From: Chlorobiota bacterium
Lineage (GTDB): Bacteria > Bacteroidota > Bacteroidia > Bacteroidales > Marinilabiliaceae
NCBI GenBank assembly: GCA_013153405.1
Contig: JAADEM010000148.1
Location: forward strand, 1-36,360
DNA: 36,360 nt
Reading direction: 5' to 3'
Below are positions 7,621-15,611 of this stretch, piece after piece. Each line of letters opens with the position of its first letter. The first letter of the stretch is position 1. Made by a program: the position numbers and the translations under genes. The notes below the pieces were generated by a model. The model was not told the origin of the DNA. It was given only the letters and a program-made list of their open reading frames with translations, and did not search any database.

Positions 7621-10600
7621 TCAAACCACGATATCGTAAGGCAGAATTAAAATAAAAACAGAGCCCTCATTTACAACAGAGCTAACTTCAATTGTTCCTC
7701 CTAACAAATGTGCCAGTTTCTTTGAGATAGCCAGCCCCAGTCCTGCACCTCCATATATCCGTTCACTTTTCTTGCTTACGACCCTGAAACGATCAAATAT
7801 TTCATTCAGCTTACTTTCAGGTATCCCTATACCAGTATCCTTAACAATAAATTTTATATTTTTTTGATCAGTCTCGAACCGGAGTTCAACAAATCCTTCA
7901 TCAGTAAATTTACAAGCATTATTAATCAGATTACTTAAAATTTGCTTAATGCGTGTTCTGTCTGAAAACAGTTTCAGATTTTGTTCCTCAGCAGTATTAA
8001 CAAGTCGCAACTCTATTTTATCATTAATCTTTGACACTTTTGCACCGGCCATAACTTCCTCTAACAGTTCATTCAAATAAAATTCTTCCTTAATAATAAT
8101 AAGCTGTCCGGATTCAATTCGCGAAAGATCAAGAATATCATCAATAAGAGTAAGCAGGGTTTCTGTATTTGAATTAATCTGGGAAATAAAAAGATTCTTT
8201 GACTCGTCATCCAAGTTTTCTGTTTTAAGGAGTTGAGAAAATCCGACAATTGCATTCATCGGAGTGCGTATTTCATGCGACATGTTAGCCAGAAACGAGG
8301 ATTTCAGACGTTCCGACTCCTCTGCTTTTTCTTTTGCTCTCTCAAGCTCTGCAGTTCTCTCTCTTACAAGTTCCTCAAGGCGGGTTTGATATACGATAAG
8401 TTCTTCTGTTTTCTCTTCAAGTTCGGCATTAATGATTGAAAGATTATCGGCCTGAGTATTCAGCTCCTCTTTTTGTTGCAATATTTCTTCACTTCTTTTT
8501 TCAAGATATTCATTAGCCTCTTTAAGCTCCCTGGTCCTTTCTTTCACCAATCTTTCAAGAATTCTCTTTTTCCTGGCAATAAAACGTATTCTGTAATTAT
8601 GAATTGTAACAAGAATAATAAATACCACCAAGGTAATCATAAGATAAAATGTTTTTGTCTTCCACCAGGGAGGTAATACTACCACCTTAATTGTAGTCGG
8701 TTTCTTACTCCATATTCCGGCTGTATTTTTACATTTTACTTTAAACGTATAGCTTCCGGGATCAAGATTTGTATATGTTGCTTCTCTTTTATTTCCTACA
8801 TAATTCCACTTATCTTCAAATCCATCCATGTAGTACGCATACTGAACTTTTTCAGGGTTTTTAAAATTTACGGCAACATATTTAATAGTAAACACTGTCT
8901 GTCCGGGCTTCAGTGTTATCTTCTCTGCCTCAGTTATAAATTTATTGAGAGGTGAGTCTGGGGTGCCAATTTTTACGGGTTTATTAAACAATAAAAAATC
9001 AGTAAAATACAGATTCAATTTCTCCACATTACGTTTTATACTATCAGGGTAAAAGCTTATAAAACCATTTTTACCCCCAAACAACAATTCTCCTTTACTA
9101 CTTTTGTAGGATGCTCCTCTTTTAGTGAATTTTTGGGAGCTTAAGCGTCCCTTTTCTGAATATGATACAAATTTTTCAGTTTCAGGATTAAACATACTCA
9201 ATCCATCGTAAGTACTTATCCACAATCTTCCCTTATCATCCTCAATAATTCCAACAACAACGTTTGCCATAAGGCTTTTTCCGTTAAGATATTGTGTAAC
9301 TTTACCATTAACAGGATTCAGCTTGTTCAGGCCATAATTTGTTCCTATCCACAATTTTCCCGATTTATCTTCAGTTATGGAGTAGATTCTATTGTCGATC
9401 AGAGGAAAACTATCCTCATCCTCAAAATGATAATTTTTAAAAACAAAATTACCTGTTGAGTCTCTATACATCTTATCTAAACCATTACCAACAAATCCTA
9501 TCCATAAATTACCTTTCCTGTCAAGAAAAAGCTTATTAATAAAATTATTACTTATACCTTGTTTTGCTTTTTGACCTATCTTTTTAAAGACTGTCAGTTT
9601 ATCGGTTTCAGGATTATAAATTTTAAGCCCTCCCCCCATAGTTCCAAAATAAATATTACCATTTTCATCCTGAACCATATCCATAACATGCAACCAACTG
9701 TTGCCGTCTTTTTTCACAAATCTCTTTCCTGCTCCATCTTTCCTGTTAATTACAGATACTCCGCCCCCATAAAAAGAAGCCCATATATCACCATTATTTG
9801 CCGACATAAGACAAATAGGCACATCACTCAGCAGCCAGGCATATCTTGATTCTGAATTACGGTAATGATGAAAAACATTTTCCTTTCTGTCCCAGTAATC
9901 CAGGCCATAACCATCATATCCTACCCACATGTTTCCAATCTCATCTTCTACAATAGACATAACCGAACCATAAGAAGGAGAATTAGGATTACAAATATTA
10001 TTTTTATAATCTTTTATTTTAAGTGATGAAGAAAATACAATATTGATACCTGAGTCGAATATACCTAACCATATATTACCCGAACGATCTTTATATATGC
10101 TCCAGATTGAATTGCCAGAAATTGAATTTTCAACTTTATTATCTGCTGTATAAACCGTGAACCTGTCACTGCGCTTGTCATAAATATTAAGGCCGTAATT
10201 CTCTGTTCCTATCAACAGCCTGTTACTGTCCAGTTCACAAAATGAAAAAATAGTATTTCCGCTTAAATATCCCTCTCTGGCATCTGCCATATAATGCCTG
10301 AACCAAATATGTCCGTTTTTAATTTTACTTATCCTAACGAGTCCTGAATTTTCAGTACCCACCCATATCATTCCATCCGATGTTTTATAAAGTCTTCTTA
10401 TGGGCCCAAATCTATACGATGTTTCAGTACCGTCATCAAACGTTAATCTATCACAAGTTGTATCAGAAACATTAAAAGAATAGAGTTCTCCTGTTGAATT
10501 ACCGGCAATTACGTCCCCGTTATTTAATACCAGAACAGAGCGTAGCCTGTTTGCAACATTTCTGCGGTGATTAGTCGATTTACATTTAAACGTAACAATT

Positions 10601-11118
10601 TTATTCTCTTTTCTGTTCCAGGCAAACACCCCTCCTCTGGTTGCAATCCAGAAATTTCCATAATTATCCTCATCAATATCTGTTATTACATTATAGTTAG
10701 GATTCTTAATTCCGGTTAAGACTCGTATAAATGAATTGTTATCCCTGTCATAAATATTTAGTCCGTTCATCGTACCAATGAACAAAACACTGTCCCTTGA
10801 TTCGTAAACAAAATTTATAAAATTACTACTGATTGTTGTAGAATCTTTAAACTTATGGATATATGTAATTACTTCATTCCCATCATATCGGCACAATCCG
10901 TTTTGCGTTGCAATCCATATAAATCCTTTATAGTCTTCTGTAATGTCATAAATATTAGCTTCAGGTAACTTTAATTCAGGATTTACAAATCTAAATGGCT
11001 TATTTACAGACCACGAAACAATGCCTGGAAAAAATAAAATAAGCAATAAAAACACTATTCTTATGGTTTTTATTGCTTTTATATTTTTATTACTACTAAA
11101 TAACAAGTGTAAAAACAT
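7621..11118 (-). CDS. Two-component sensor histidine kinase with double beta-propeller
   Basis: A 1165-residue sensor. After a short basic N-terminus a signal or anchor segment (about 20-37, IRIVFLLLILFFPGIVSW) leads into some 14 propeller strands of the GNIWIGT..GLNIYD type (about 50-690), enough for two seven-bladed domains. A Y_Y_Y domain follows (about 735-800, with YAYYMDGFEDKWNYVG), then a transmembrane helix (TFYLMITLVVFIILVTI), a coiled coil of about 90 residues, HisKA with H948 in MSHEIRTP, and HATPase with N box NLINNACKF (about 1064), DTGIGIP (1094-1100) and GGAGLGLA (about 1123-1130). The protein ends there: no receiver and no AraC HTH, unlike hybrid two-component systems. No response regulator gene is adjacent. 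The likely ligand is periplasmic; substrate unknown. Confidence 0.95.
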   Translation of the reverse strand: MFLHLLFSSNKNIKAIKTIRIVFLLLILFFPGIVSWSVNKPFRFVNPELKLPEANIYDITEDYKGFIWIATQNGLCRYDGNEVITYIHKFKDSTTISSNFINFVYESRDSVLFIGTMNGLNIYDRDNNSFIRVLTGIKNPNYNVITDIDEDNYGNFWIATRGGVFAWNRKENKIVTFKCKSTNHRRNVANRLRSVLVLNNGDVIAGNSTGELYSFNVSDTTCDRLTFDDGTETSYRFGPIRRLYKTSDGMIWVGTENSGLVRISKIKNGHIWFRHYMADAREGYLSGNTIFSFCELDSNRLLIGTENYGLNIYDKRSDRFTVYTADNKVENSISGNSIWSIYKDRSGNIWLGIFDSGINIVFSSSLKIKDYKNNICNPNSPSYGSVMSIVEDEIGNMWVGYDGYGLDYWDRKENVFHHYRNSESRYAWLLSDVPICLMSANNGDIWASFYGGGVSVINRKDGAGKRFVKKDGNSWLHVMDMVQDENGNIYFGTMGGGLKIYNPETDKLTVFKKIGQKAKQGISNNFINKLFLDRKGNLWIGFVGNGLDKMYRDSTGNFVFKNYHFEDEDSFPLIDNRIYSITEDKSGKLWIGTNYGLNKLNPVNGKVTQYLNGKSLMANVVVGIIEDDKGRLWISTYDGLSMFNPETEKFVSYSEKGRLSSQKFTKRGASYKSSKGELLFGGKNGFISFYPDSIKRNVEKLNLYFTDFLLFNKPVKIGTPDSPLNKFITEAEKITLKPGQTVFTIKYVAVNFKNPEKVQYAYYMDGFEDKWNYVGNKREATYTNLDPGSYTFKVKCKNTAGIWSKKPTTIKVVVLPPWWKTKTFYLMITLVVFIILVTIHNYRIRFIARKKRILERLVKERTRELKEANEYLEKRSEEILQQKEELNTQADNLSIINAELEEKTEELIVYQTRLEELVRERTAELERAKEKAEESERLKSSFLANMSHEIRTPMNAIVGFSQLLKTENLDDESKNLFISQINSNTETLLTLIDDILDLSRIESGQLIIIKEEFYLNELLEEVMAGAKVSKINDKIELRLVNTAEEQNLKLFSDRTRIKQILSNLINNACKFTDEGFVELRFETDQKNIKFIVKDTGIGIPESKLNEIFDRFRVVSKKSERIYGGAGLGLAISKKLAHLLGGTIEVSSVVNEGSVFILILPYDIVV

Positions 11119-11482
11119 ATTATTTTTTATAACATTCTATCTATCGTTTCTCAGGTCTGTATTTAATTAAAATACGAACAAACAAGAAAAAAGTTCTTTC
11201 CCAAAATTCCGGTTATGGTTTGTTTTTTACGAATTAAAAGTTTTCTTACGTTAATGACACAAAAGTCATTTTTAAATCTGTCATTCCTGTTTTTCTACTA
11301 CTCTTTACACGTATTTTAATATCATAAACAGCAACAATACATTGTTCTCCAGATCTGACTTAACGGCTTTAAAGGAAACTAATTTAACAAAAAAAAATTA
11401 AACCTGAATTAATCGTCCATAAATGAACTTGATATCAGATTTAAAACAGCTGAGAATATTACAAATCACAAAAAACAGATAT
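11119..11482. other. Long AT-rich intergenic region without a gene
   Basis: This stretch upstream of the kinase gene and downstream of the cyd operon holds no convincing coding sequence. It contains a small hairpin AATGAC-ACAAAA-GTCATT (11253-11270) followed by TTTAAA. I could not find a clean TAnnTTTG promoter for the kinase. Confidence 0.5.
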
Positions 11483-11512
11483 AAAAAAGAGAGCCAAACG
11501 ACTCTCTTTTTT
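11483..11512 (-). terminator. Intrinsic terminator of the cyd operon
   Basis: AAAAAAGAGAG (11483-11493), 8-nt loop, CTCTCTTTTTT (11502-11512): an 11-bp perfect stem with T-runs on either strand, so it can work in both directions. It starts 14 bases after the stop codon of the CydX-like gene, which marks that small gene as the last in the operon. Confidence 0.85.
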
Positions 11513-11526
11513 ATTTTCAATTTAAC

Positions 11527-11637
11527 TTACTCACTTACATTTTCTTCAAACTTCTTAACTCCCCACTTAACAGCATACCAGCTGATAATTATTGTCAGGG
11601 GATATGTCATAAGTAATAATATTTCACTTAAATACAT
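11527..11637 (-). CDS. CydX-like small subunit of cytochrome bd oxidase
   Basis: A 36-residue open frame begins 12 bases after the cydB stop codon and ends just before the operon terminator. It starts MYLSEILLLMTYPLTIII and continues through SWYAVKWGVKKFEE to an acidic end. That is one transmembrane helix (about 6-24) followed by a charged cytoplasmic tail. Size, single-helix build and position directly after cydB match CydX/CydH-type subunits, which in other bacteria stabilise the haem sites of the CydAB core. I see no clear sequence identity to the proteobacterial CydX motif, so the family name is by analogy. The frame is well below usual gene-calling length limits, so it is easily missed. 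Confidence 0.72.
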   Translation of the reverse strand: MYLSEILLLMTYPLTIIISWYAVKWGVKKFEENVSE

Positions 11638-11649
11638 AGCATAAATATT

Positions 11650-12789
11650 TTAGTAGACATGGCCATCCTTGTCATCAGCTGACATTTCTTCCTTGTCGAT
11701 AGGTTTAACATTAATTGCTTTCCATGCATACCAGATGTATGCTATAACAAACGGTATCATCAGAGAAACATAACTCATTGCAGTAAGAGTATAGTGACTC
11801 GATGATGCATTTTCAATTGTTAGAGAGCTTTGAAGATCATATGTAGACGGATAAAAAGCGGTATTATGAAATCCTGCAAGGAAGAACAGTGCCAGAACAG
11901 TACTGACAGTTCCTAAGCCTGCAAACCAGATTCCATTGGGGCTTGCACTTTTAATTCCGATAAAAATACCCCAAAGTACCATTACAACACCTGCCAGGAA
12001 CATTATCAAAACAACAGGCATCCCTATAAGATTATTAAAATATTTATAGGGCTCCATATAAACCTCCTTGGTTTCAGGATTAACGGCAAATCCGTCACGA
12101 AGCATCAGCCACACAACAAATGTGAGGAAAAACACCAAAAACGCACCGGCATTTATAACAAGTCGTTTCCTGGCTCTTTCCACTATTGCATCATCATTTA
12201 TATTATTCATAAAATACAATAAAGCCAGTACCCGTGATAAGAAAAATACTGCAAGGCCAAGCGACAGATTAAAGAAATTAAGAGCAGCTTCAAGTCCGTG
12301 CGTAGGGAGTTCCCATTGTGACTGATTCATTTCATTCACTGAAAACTCTGAACCTGAAAAGAATGTTGCCACTGCAGTTCCTAAGAAAATGGTACCAATA
12401 AGACCATTTACAAAAAGAAACTTCTCATAAGTTCTCTCCCCAAAAAAGTTATTCGGACGGGTACGATACTCATAAGATACAGCCTGAATGATAAACGCAA
12501 AAAGAATTATCATCCAAACCCAGTATGCTCCTCCGAAACTTGTACTGTAAAATAACGGGAAAGATGCAAAGAATGCCCCACCAAAGGTTACCAGTGTTGT
12601 AAATGTGAACTCCCATTTCCGACCAAGAGAGTTTACTATCATTGTACGTTCTATATCTGTTTTACCCAGGCAGGAGATCATCGTTTGTCCGCCCTGAACA
12701 AACAGAAGGAAAACCAAAACGGCTCCAAGGATGGATACCAGTACCCACCAATATTCCTGTAACGCTAATTGTGATAATGATTCAAACAT
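11650..12789 (-). CDS. cydB: Cytochrome bd quinol oxidase subunit II
   Basis: A 379-residue membrane protein with about nine hydrophobic helices, starting MFESLSQLALQEYWWVLVSI. It forms the heterodimer with CydA that oxidises quinol and reduces O2 to water with high affinity, in the inner membrane. Typical subunit II features are the first helix with FVQGGQTMISCLG, the segment GRKWEFTFTTLVTFGGAFFASFPLFYS and a last helix FVIAYIWYAWKAI. cydA ends one base before it (stop at 12791), so the two are translationally coupled. The charged C-terminal tail DDKDGHVY faces the cytoplasm by prediction. Confidence 0.96.
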   Translation of the reverse strand: MFESLSQLALQEYWWVLVSILGAVLVFLLFVQGGQTMISCLGKTDIERTMIVNSLGRKWEFTFTTLVTFGGAFFASFPLFYSTSFGGAYWVWMIILFAFIIQAVSYEYRTRPNNFFGERTYEKFLFVNGLIGTIFLGTAVATFFSGSEFSVNEMNQSQWELPTHGLEAALNFFNLSLGLAVFFLSRVLALLYFMNNINDDAIVERARKRLVINAGAFLVFFLTFVVWLMLRDGFAVNPETKEVYMEPYKYFNNLIGMPVVLIMFLAGVVMVLWGIFIGIKSASPNGIWFAGLGTVSTVLALFFLAGFHNTAFYPSTYDLQSSLTIENASSSHYTLTAMSYVSLMIPFVIAYIWYAWKAINVKPIDKEEMSADDKDGHVY

Positions 12790-12790
12790 A

Positions 12791-14386
12791 TTATTGTCCT
12801 CCTTCTTTAGGTCCTTTTTTAATTTGAGTCAACATAATTTTTGCCTCAGCAATTGCCAACCCCACAAAAGTAATGGCAAACAACCAGAATGTAATCTGTA
12901 CCGAACTTGTCTCAATTTGAGAAACGGCCATACGTGTATTCATCATATCCTGAATAACCCATGGCTGACGGCCTACTTCAGCAACAAGCCAGCCCGTTTG
13001 CTGGGCAAGATAAACAAGTGGAATTGACCAAAGAGCCACCAGCAGCAACCATTTCACATTCTCTATCTTATTTTTTATTGTATAATAAAAAAGTAATGCA
13101 AAAACCAACAAAAACAGTGTTCCCAGTCCTACCATAATATGAAATGCATGAAATGCTATGGTTACAGGCGGAACAAGTTCCAAGACATTAGCCTCAAGTT
13201 TCTGAGGATCGGCGTCAAAATAAGTTCCATATCCAAAATATTTCATAAATGTATCGAGCCACTCCTTATCTTCAAATTTCAATTTCAACCTTTCATATCT
13301 GGCTAAATCGTCATTCTTCTCTGCTTCTTTAAGTTCCTTCAAGGTCTGTTGAGCTATATAACCTCTTTTTATTCTTTCTTCAAAAGATAAGATGCCATGC
13401 TTTTCATTTCCATAAAGCATATCCCGAATTCCGGGCACATATGAACCGAAATCACCGTTTGCAAGAAATGATAACATACCGGGAACCGGAATATTAACAA
13501 TAAAGTTATCTTCTCTGGGGTCTTTAAGACGCTCTTCGTCCGATCCGCTCAAAAAACCGTAAATCATCAAAGGTGCACCCTCTTCTCCCTGATAAAGACC
13601 TTCCATTGCAGCAAGCTTCATCGGCTGATGCTTGGCAATATCCTTAGCAGCACCATCTCCTGTAAATATCACCATTATTGTCGCAATAAACCCGAAAACA
13701 GAACCGACAATAATACTTTTTTTGGCAAACAACTGGTTTCTTTTATGTAACAGAAACCATGCACTTATTCCGACAACAAACATTGAAGCAAGAACAAAAC
13801 CCGATGTTGTAGTATGCAGAAATTTGTTTACTGCTGTAGGTGAAAACAAAACATCCCAGAAATTTACCATTTCATTACGGGCACTATCCGGATTAAATTT
13901 CATACCTACCGGATTCTGCATCCAGGCATTGGCAACAAGAATCCACAATGCCGACAAATTAGCACCGATGGCCGTAAGCCACGAAGATGTCAGGTGGAAC
14001 TTTTTACTCACTTTGTCCCATCCGAAGAACATAACAGCAATAAATGTACTTTCCATAAAGAAAGCCATTATCCCTTCAATGGCAAGAGGTGCTCCGAAAA
14101 TATCACCTACAAACCATGAGTAATTTGACCAGTTGGTCCCGAACTGAAACTCAAGGATAATACCTGTGGCAACTCCTATTGCGAAGTTGATACCAAAAAG
14201 GTTCATCCAGAATTTTGTGATACGTTTCCACTCCGGATCTCCTGTCTTTACGTATATTGTCTCCATAAAAGCGACAATATACCCCAAACCCAGTGTCAGA
14301 GGGACAAAGATCCAGTGGAACATGGCCGTAAGGGCAAATTGAGCCCTCGACCAGTCAACTAAACTTAAATCGACGTTTTCTACCAT
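12791..14386 (-). CDS. cydA: Cytochrome bd quinol oxidase subunit I
   Basis: A 531-residue haem-bearing subunit. Ligand positions are visible: H24 (FHWIF, haem b595), H191 (FLHTTTSG, haem b558) and M418 (HIMVGLGT, haem b558). The quinol-site pair K257 and E262 is present in QPMKLAAMEG. The signature GRQPWVIQ occurs near the C-terminus. The segment after residue 262, about 262-405, is the periplasmic Q-loop region and is hydrophilic with many charged residues; it does not look like the long Q-loop arrangement of E. coli, although this needs alignment. It follows the DUF4492 gene by 23 bases and precedes cydB by one base, so a single transcript is expected, induced when oxygen is scarce. Confidence 0.97.
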   Translation of the reverse strand: MVENVDLSLVDWSRAQFALTAMFHWIFVPLTLGLGYIVAFMETIYVKTGDPEWKRITKFWMNLFGINFAIGVATGIILEFQFGTNWSNYSWFVGDIFGAPLAIEGIMAFFMESTFIAVMFFGWDKVSKKFHLTSSWLTAIGANLSALWILVANAWMQNPVGMKFNPDSARNEMVNFWDVLFSPTAVNKFLHTTTSGFVLASMFVVGISAWFLLHKRNQLFAKKSIIVGSVFGFIATIMVIFTGDGAAKDIAKHQPMKLAAMEGLYQGEEGAPLMIYGFLSGSDEERLKDPREDNFIVNIPVPGMLSFLANGDFGSYVPGIRDMLYGNEKHGILSFEERIKRGYIAQQTLKELKEAEKNDDLARYERLKLKFEDKEWLDTFMKYFGYGTYFDADPQKLEANVLELVPPVTIAFHAFHIMVGLGTLFLLVFALLFYYTIKNKIENVKWLLLVALWSIPLVYLAQQTGWLVAEVGRQPWVIQDMMNTRMAVSQIETSSVQITFWLFAITFVGLAIAEAKIMLTQIKKGPKEGGQ

Positions 14387-14409
14387 AGTTTAAAAATTTG
14401 GTTGTAAAT

Positions 14410-14616
14410 CTATTTTGTAATCGCATTAATTACGTGCTCGGCTCTCTCCCCATCGGTATCATAACGGGTTTCTAAAGTATCGCTAAAAAATATTAACTTA
14501 AAAATGAAAAACAGAATAAACAGTTTCAATAAAATTATCAACCATAACGTACGTCCCCAGGAAGCCATATTTTTGAAACCGTCTACATAAAACTTAAATA
14601 TCCGACTTATCATCAA
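14410..14616 (-). CDS. DUF4492 family small membrane protein, first cyd operon gene
   Basis: A 68-residue protein with an N-terminal amphipathic stretch FKFYVDGFKNMASWGRTLW and one strong transmembrane helix (about 25-45, IILLKLFILFFIFKLIFF), then an acidic tail. The YVDGF and GRTLW pattern is that of DUF4492, which occurs in front of cydA in Bacteroidota and Campylobacterota. Its position as first gene of the cyd operon and its single helix suggest an accessory or assembly factor of the bd oxidase; no direct function is known to me. Together with the CydX-like gene it brackets cydAB. Confidence 0.85.
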   Translation of the reverse strand: MMISRIFKFYVDGFKNMASWGRTLWLIILLKLFILFFIFKLIFFSDTLETRYDTDGERAEHVINAITK

Positions 14617-14653
14617 CTTACTTTTTAATTTTCATTTTATGCCTTATGAAGAT

Positions 14654-14865
14654 AAGGTATTTTTTTAAATTTTCATTACCTATTTTAAGGTATTTTTAAA
14701 TACATGTCCGAAATGATGAACATTTCTAAGTAAAAAATGTTCATCATTTTCTTACTGAATTACTGTTATTTATAATCCTTTTAAATAACTTTTAGGTATT
14801 TTTTTACCGAATTATTTGGTCATTTAGGATTTTTTGTTCAACTTTGTTTTGTCATTTAGGTATAT
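14654..14865. repeat. Five AGGTAT/AGGAT motifs, partly phased
   Basis: AGG-centred motifs followed by T-rich tracts start at 14655, 14688, 14794, 14826 and 14858. Neighbouring spacings are 33, 106, 32 and 32 bases. The region is the shared upstream area of the cyd operon and the sigma-factor gene. The pattern may be a cluster of protein-binding sites or curved A/T-tract DNA. Confidence 0.4.
14711..14749. promoter_or_regulatory. 15-bp perfect inverted repeat between divergent operons
   Basis: AAATGATGAACATTT (14711-14725) and AAATGTTCATCATTT (14735-14749) with a 9-nt spacer. It lies about 95 bases upstream of the cyd operon start and about 250 upstream of the sigma gene. It is not at any gene's 3' end, so an operator is more likely than a terminator. 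It matches neither an Fnr/Crp half-site nor a Rex site that I recognise. Confidence 0.55.
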
Positions 14866-14946
14866 CTTTACTTTTTTACTTGGTTGTTTTCTTTTTATTG
14901 TTCAACCATTTAGAAAAACACAAACAGAGTTTTAACATTAAAACAC

Positions 14947-14977
14947 TTGACAAAAGAATTAAACAAACATAATTTAA
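14947..14977 (+). promoter_or_regulatory. Candidate promoter of the ECF sigma gene
   Basis: TTG (14947-14949), 20 nt, TAATTTAA (14970-14977). The -7 element matches TAnnTTT with A in the last place. It predicts a leader of about 15-20 nt. Confidence 0.45.
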
Positions 14978-14999
14978 TAATAATATAAATATTGTAATT

Positions 15000-15494
15000 A
15001 TGACCGCAGAACAATTCAATCATCGCCTGTTAGGGCTTCAGCCAAAGATGTACAACTATGCCCTTTCGCTGACAACTAATGAAGAAGACGCTAACGACCT
15101 GGTACAAGAAACTAACTATCGTGCGTTATCTTCGAAAGACAAGTACGTATTAAACACTAATTTCAGTGCATGGATACATACAATAATGCGAAATTCATTC
15201 ATCAACAATTATCGCAGAAAATACAAGATGCAACAAACTCCCATGCTTGTAGATGAAATGAATTATCTCGCAAACATGCATTCAACGTATGACACTCCTG
15301 AAGCATTTCACTCTGCAGGTGAAATAAACTCATTTATGAAAACCCTTCACGAAGACTTTAAAACACCTTTAAAAATGCACATGGAAGGTTTTAAGTACAA
15401 AGAGATTGCCGAAAAACTTGACATGCCTATAGGCACGGTAAAAAGCCGTATTTTCTTCGGCAGAAAAAAGCTACAGAAAATGATAGAAAATTAA
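15000..15494 (+). CDS. ECF-type RNA polymerase sigma factor
   Basis: A 164-residue sigma-70 family protein with only regions 2 and 4. Region 2 includes MYNYALSLTTNEEDANDLVQ and the -10-binding stretch SAWIHTIMRNSFINNYRR. Region 4 (about 110-160) reads FKYKEIAEKLDMPIGTVKSR, a helix-turn-helix for -35 recognition. No anti-sigma factor or SusC/D pair lies next to it, so it belongs to the stand-alone ECFs that are common in Bacteroidota and probably controlled at the level of transcription. It is divergent from the cyd operon and ends in its own terminator, so it is monocistronic. Targets are unknown; the shared repeats upstream make a role linked to respiration possible but unproven. Confidence 0.93.
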   Translation: MTAEQFNHRLLGLQPKMYNYALSLTTNEEDANDLVQETNYRALSSKDKYVLNTNFSAWIHTIMRNSFINNYRRKYKMQQTPMLVDEMNYLANMHSTYDTPEAFHSAGEINSFMKTLHEDFKTPLKMHMEGFKYKEIAEKLDMPIGTVKSRIFFGRKKLQKMIEN

Positions 15495-15532
15495 GAATTA
15501 CAATAAATAGCACATTAAAACTCTATGTTTTT

Positions 15533-15567
15533 ATCCGTTTCTCTTTAATTAGAGAAACGGATTTTTT
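15533..15567 (+). terminator. Intrinsic terminator of the ECF sigma gene
   Basis: ATCCGTTTCTCT (15533-15544), loop TTAATT, AGAGAAACGGAT (15551-15562), then five further T. A 12-bp perfect stem followed by a T-run. It isolates the sigma gene from the next gene. Confidence 0.9.
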
Positions 15568-15611
15568 ATACCTTTACATAAAGAGCAGTTAATTAAAATC
15601 GAACTATCAGC

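Noticed and set aside
7621..11118. Full hybrid two-component system
   Set aside because: The frame ends after the HATPase domain; neither a receiver nor an AraC HTH is present.
11423..11644. 73-codon open frame on the + strand over the cyd operon terminator
   Set aside because: It spans an intrinsic terminator and is antisense to the CydX-like gene; its composition is that of AT-rich intergenic DNA.
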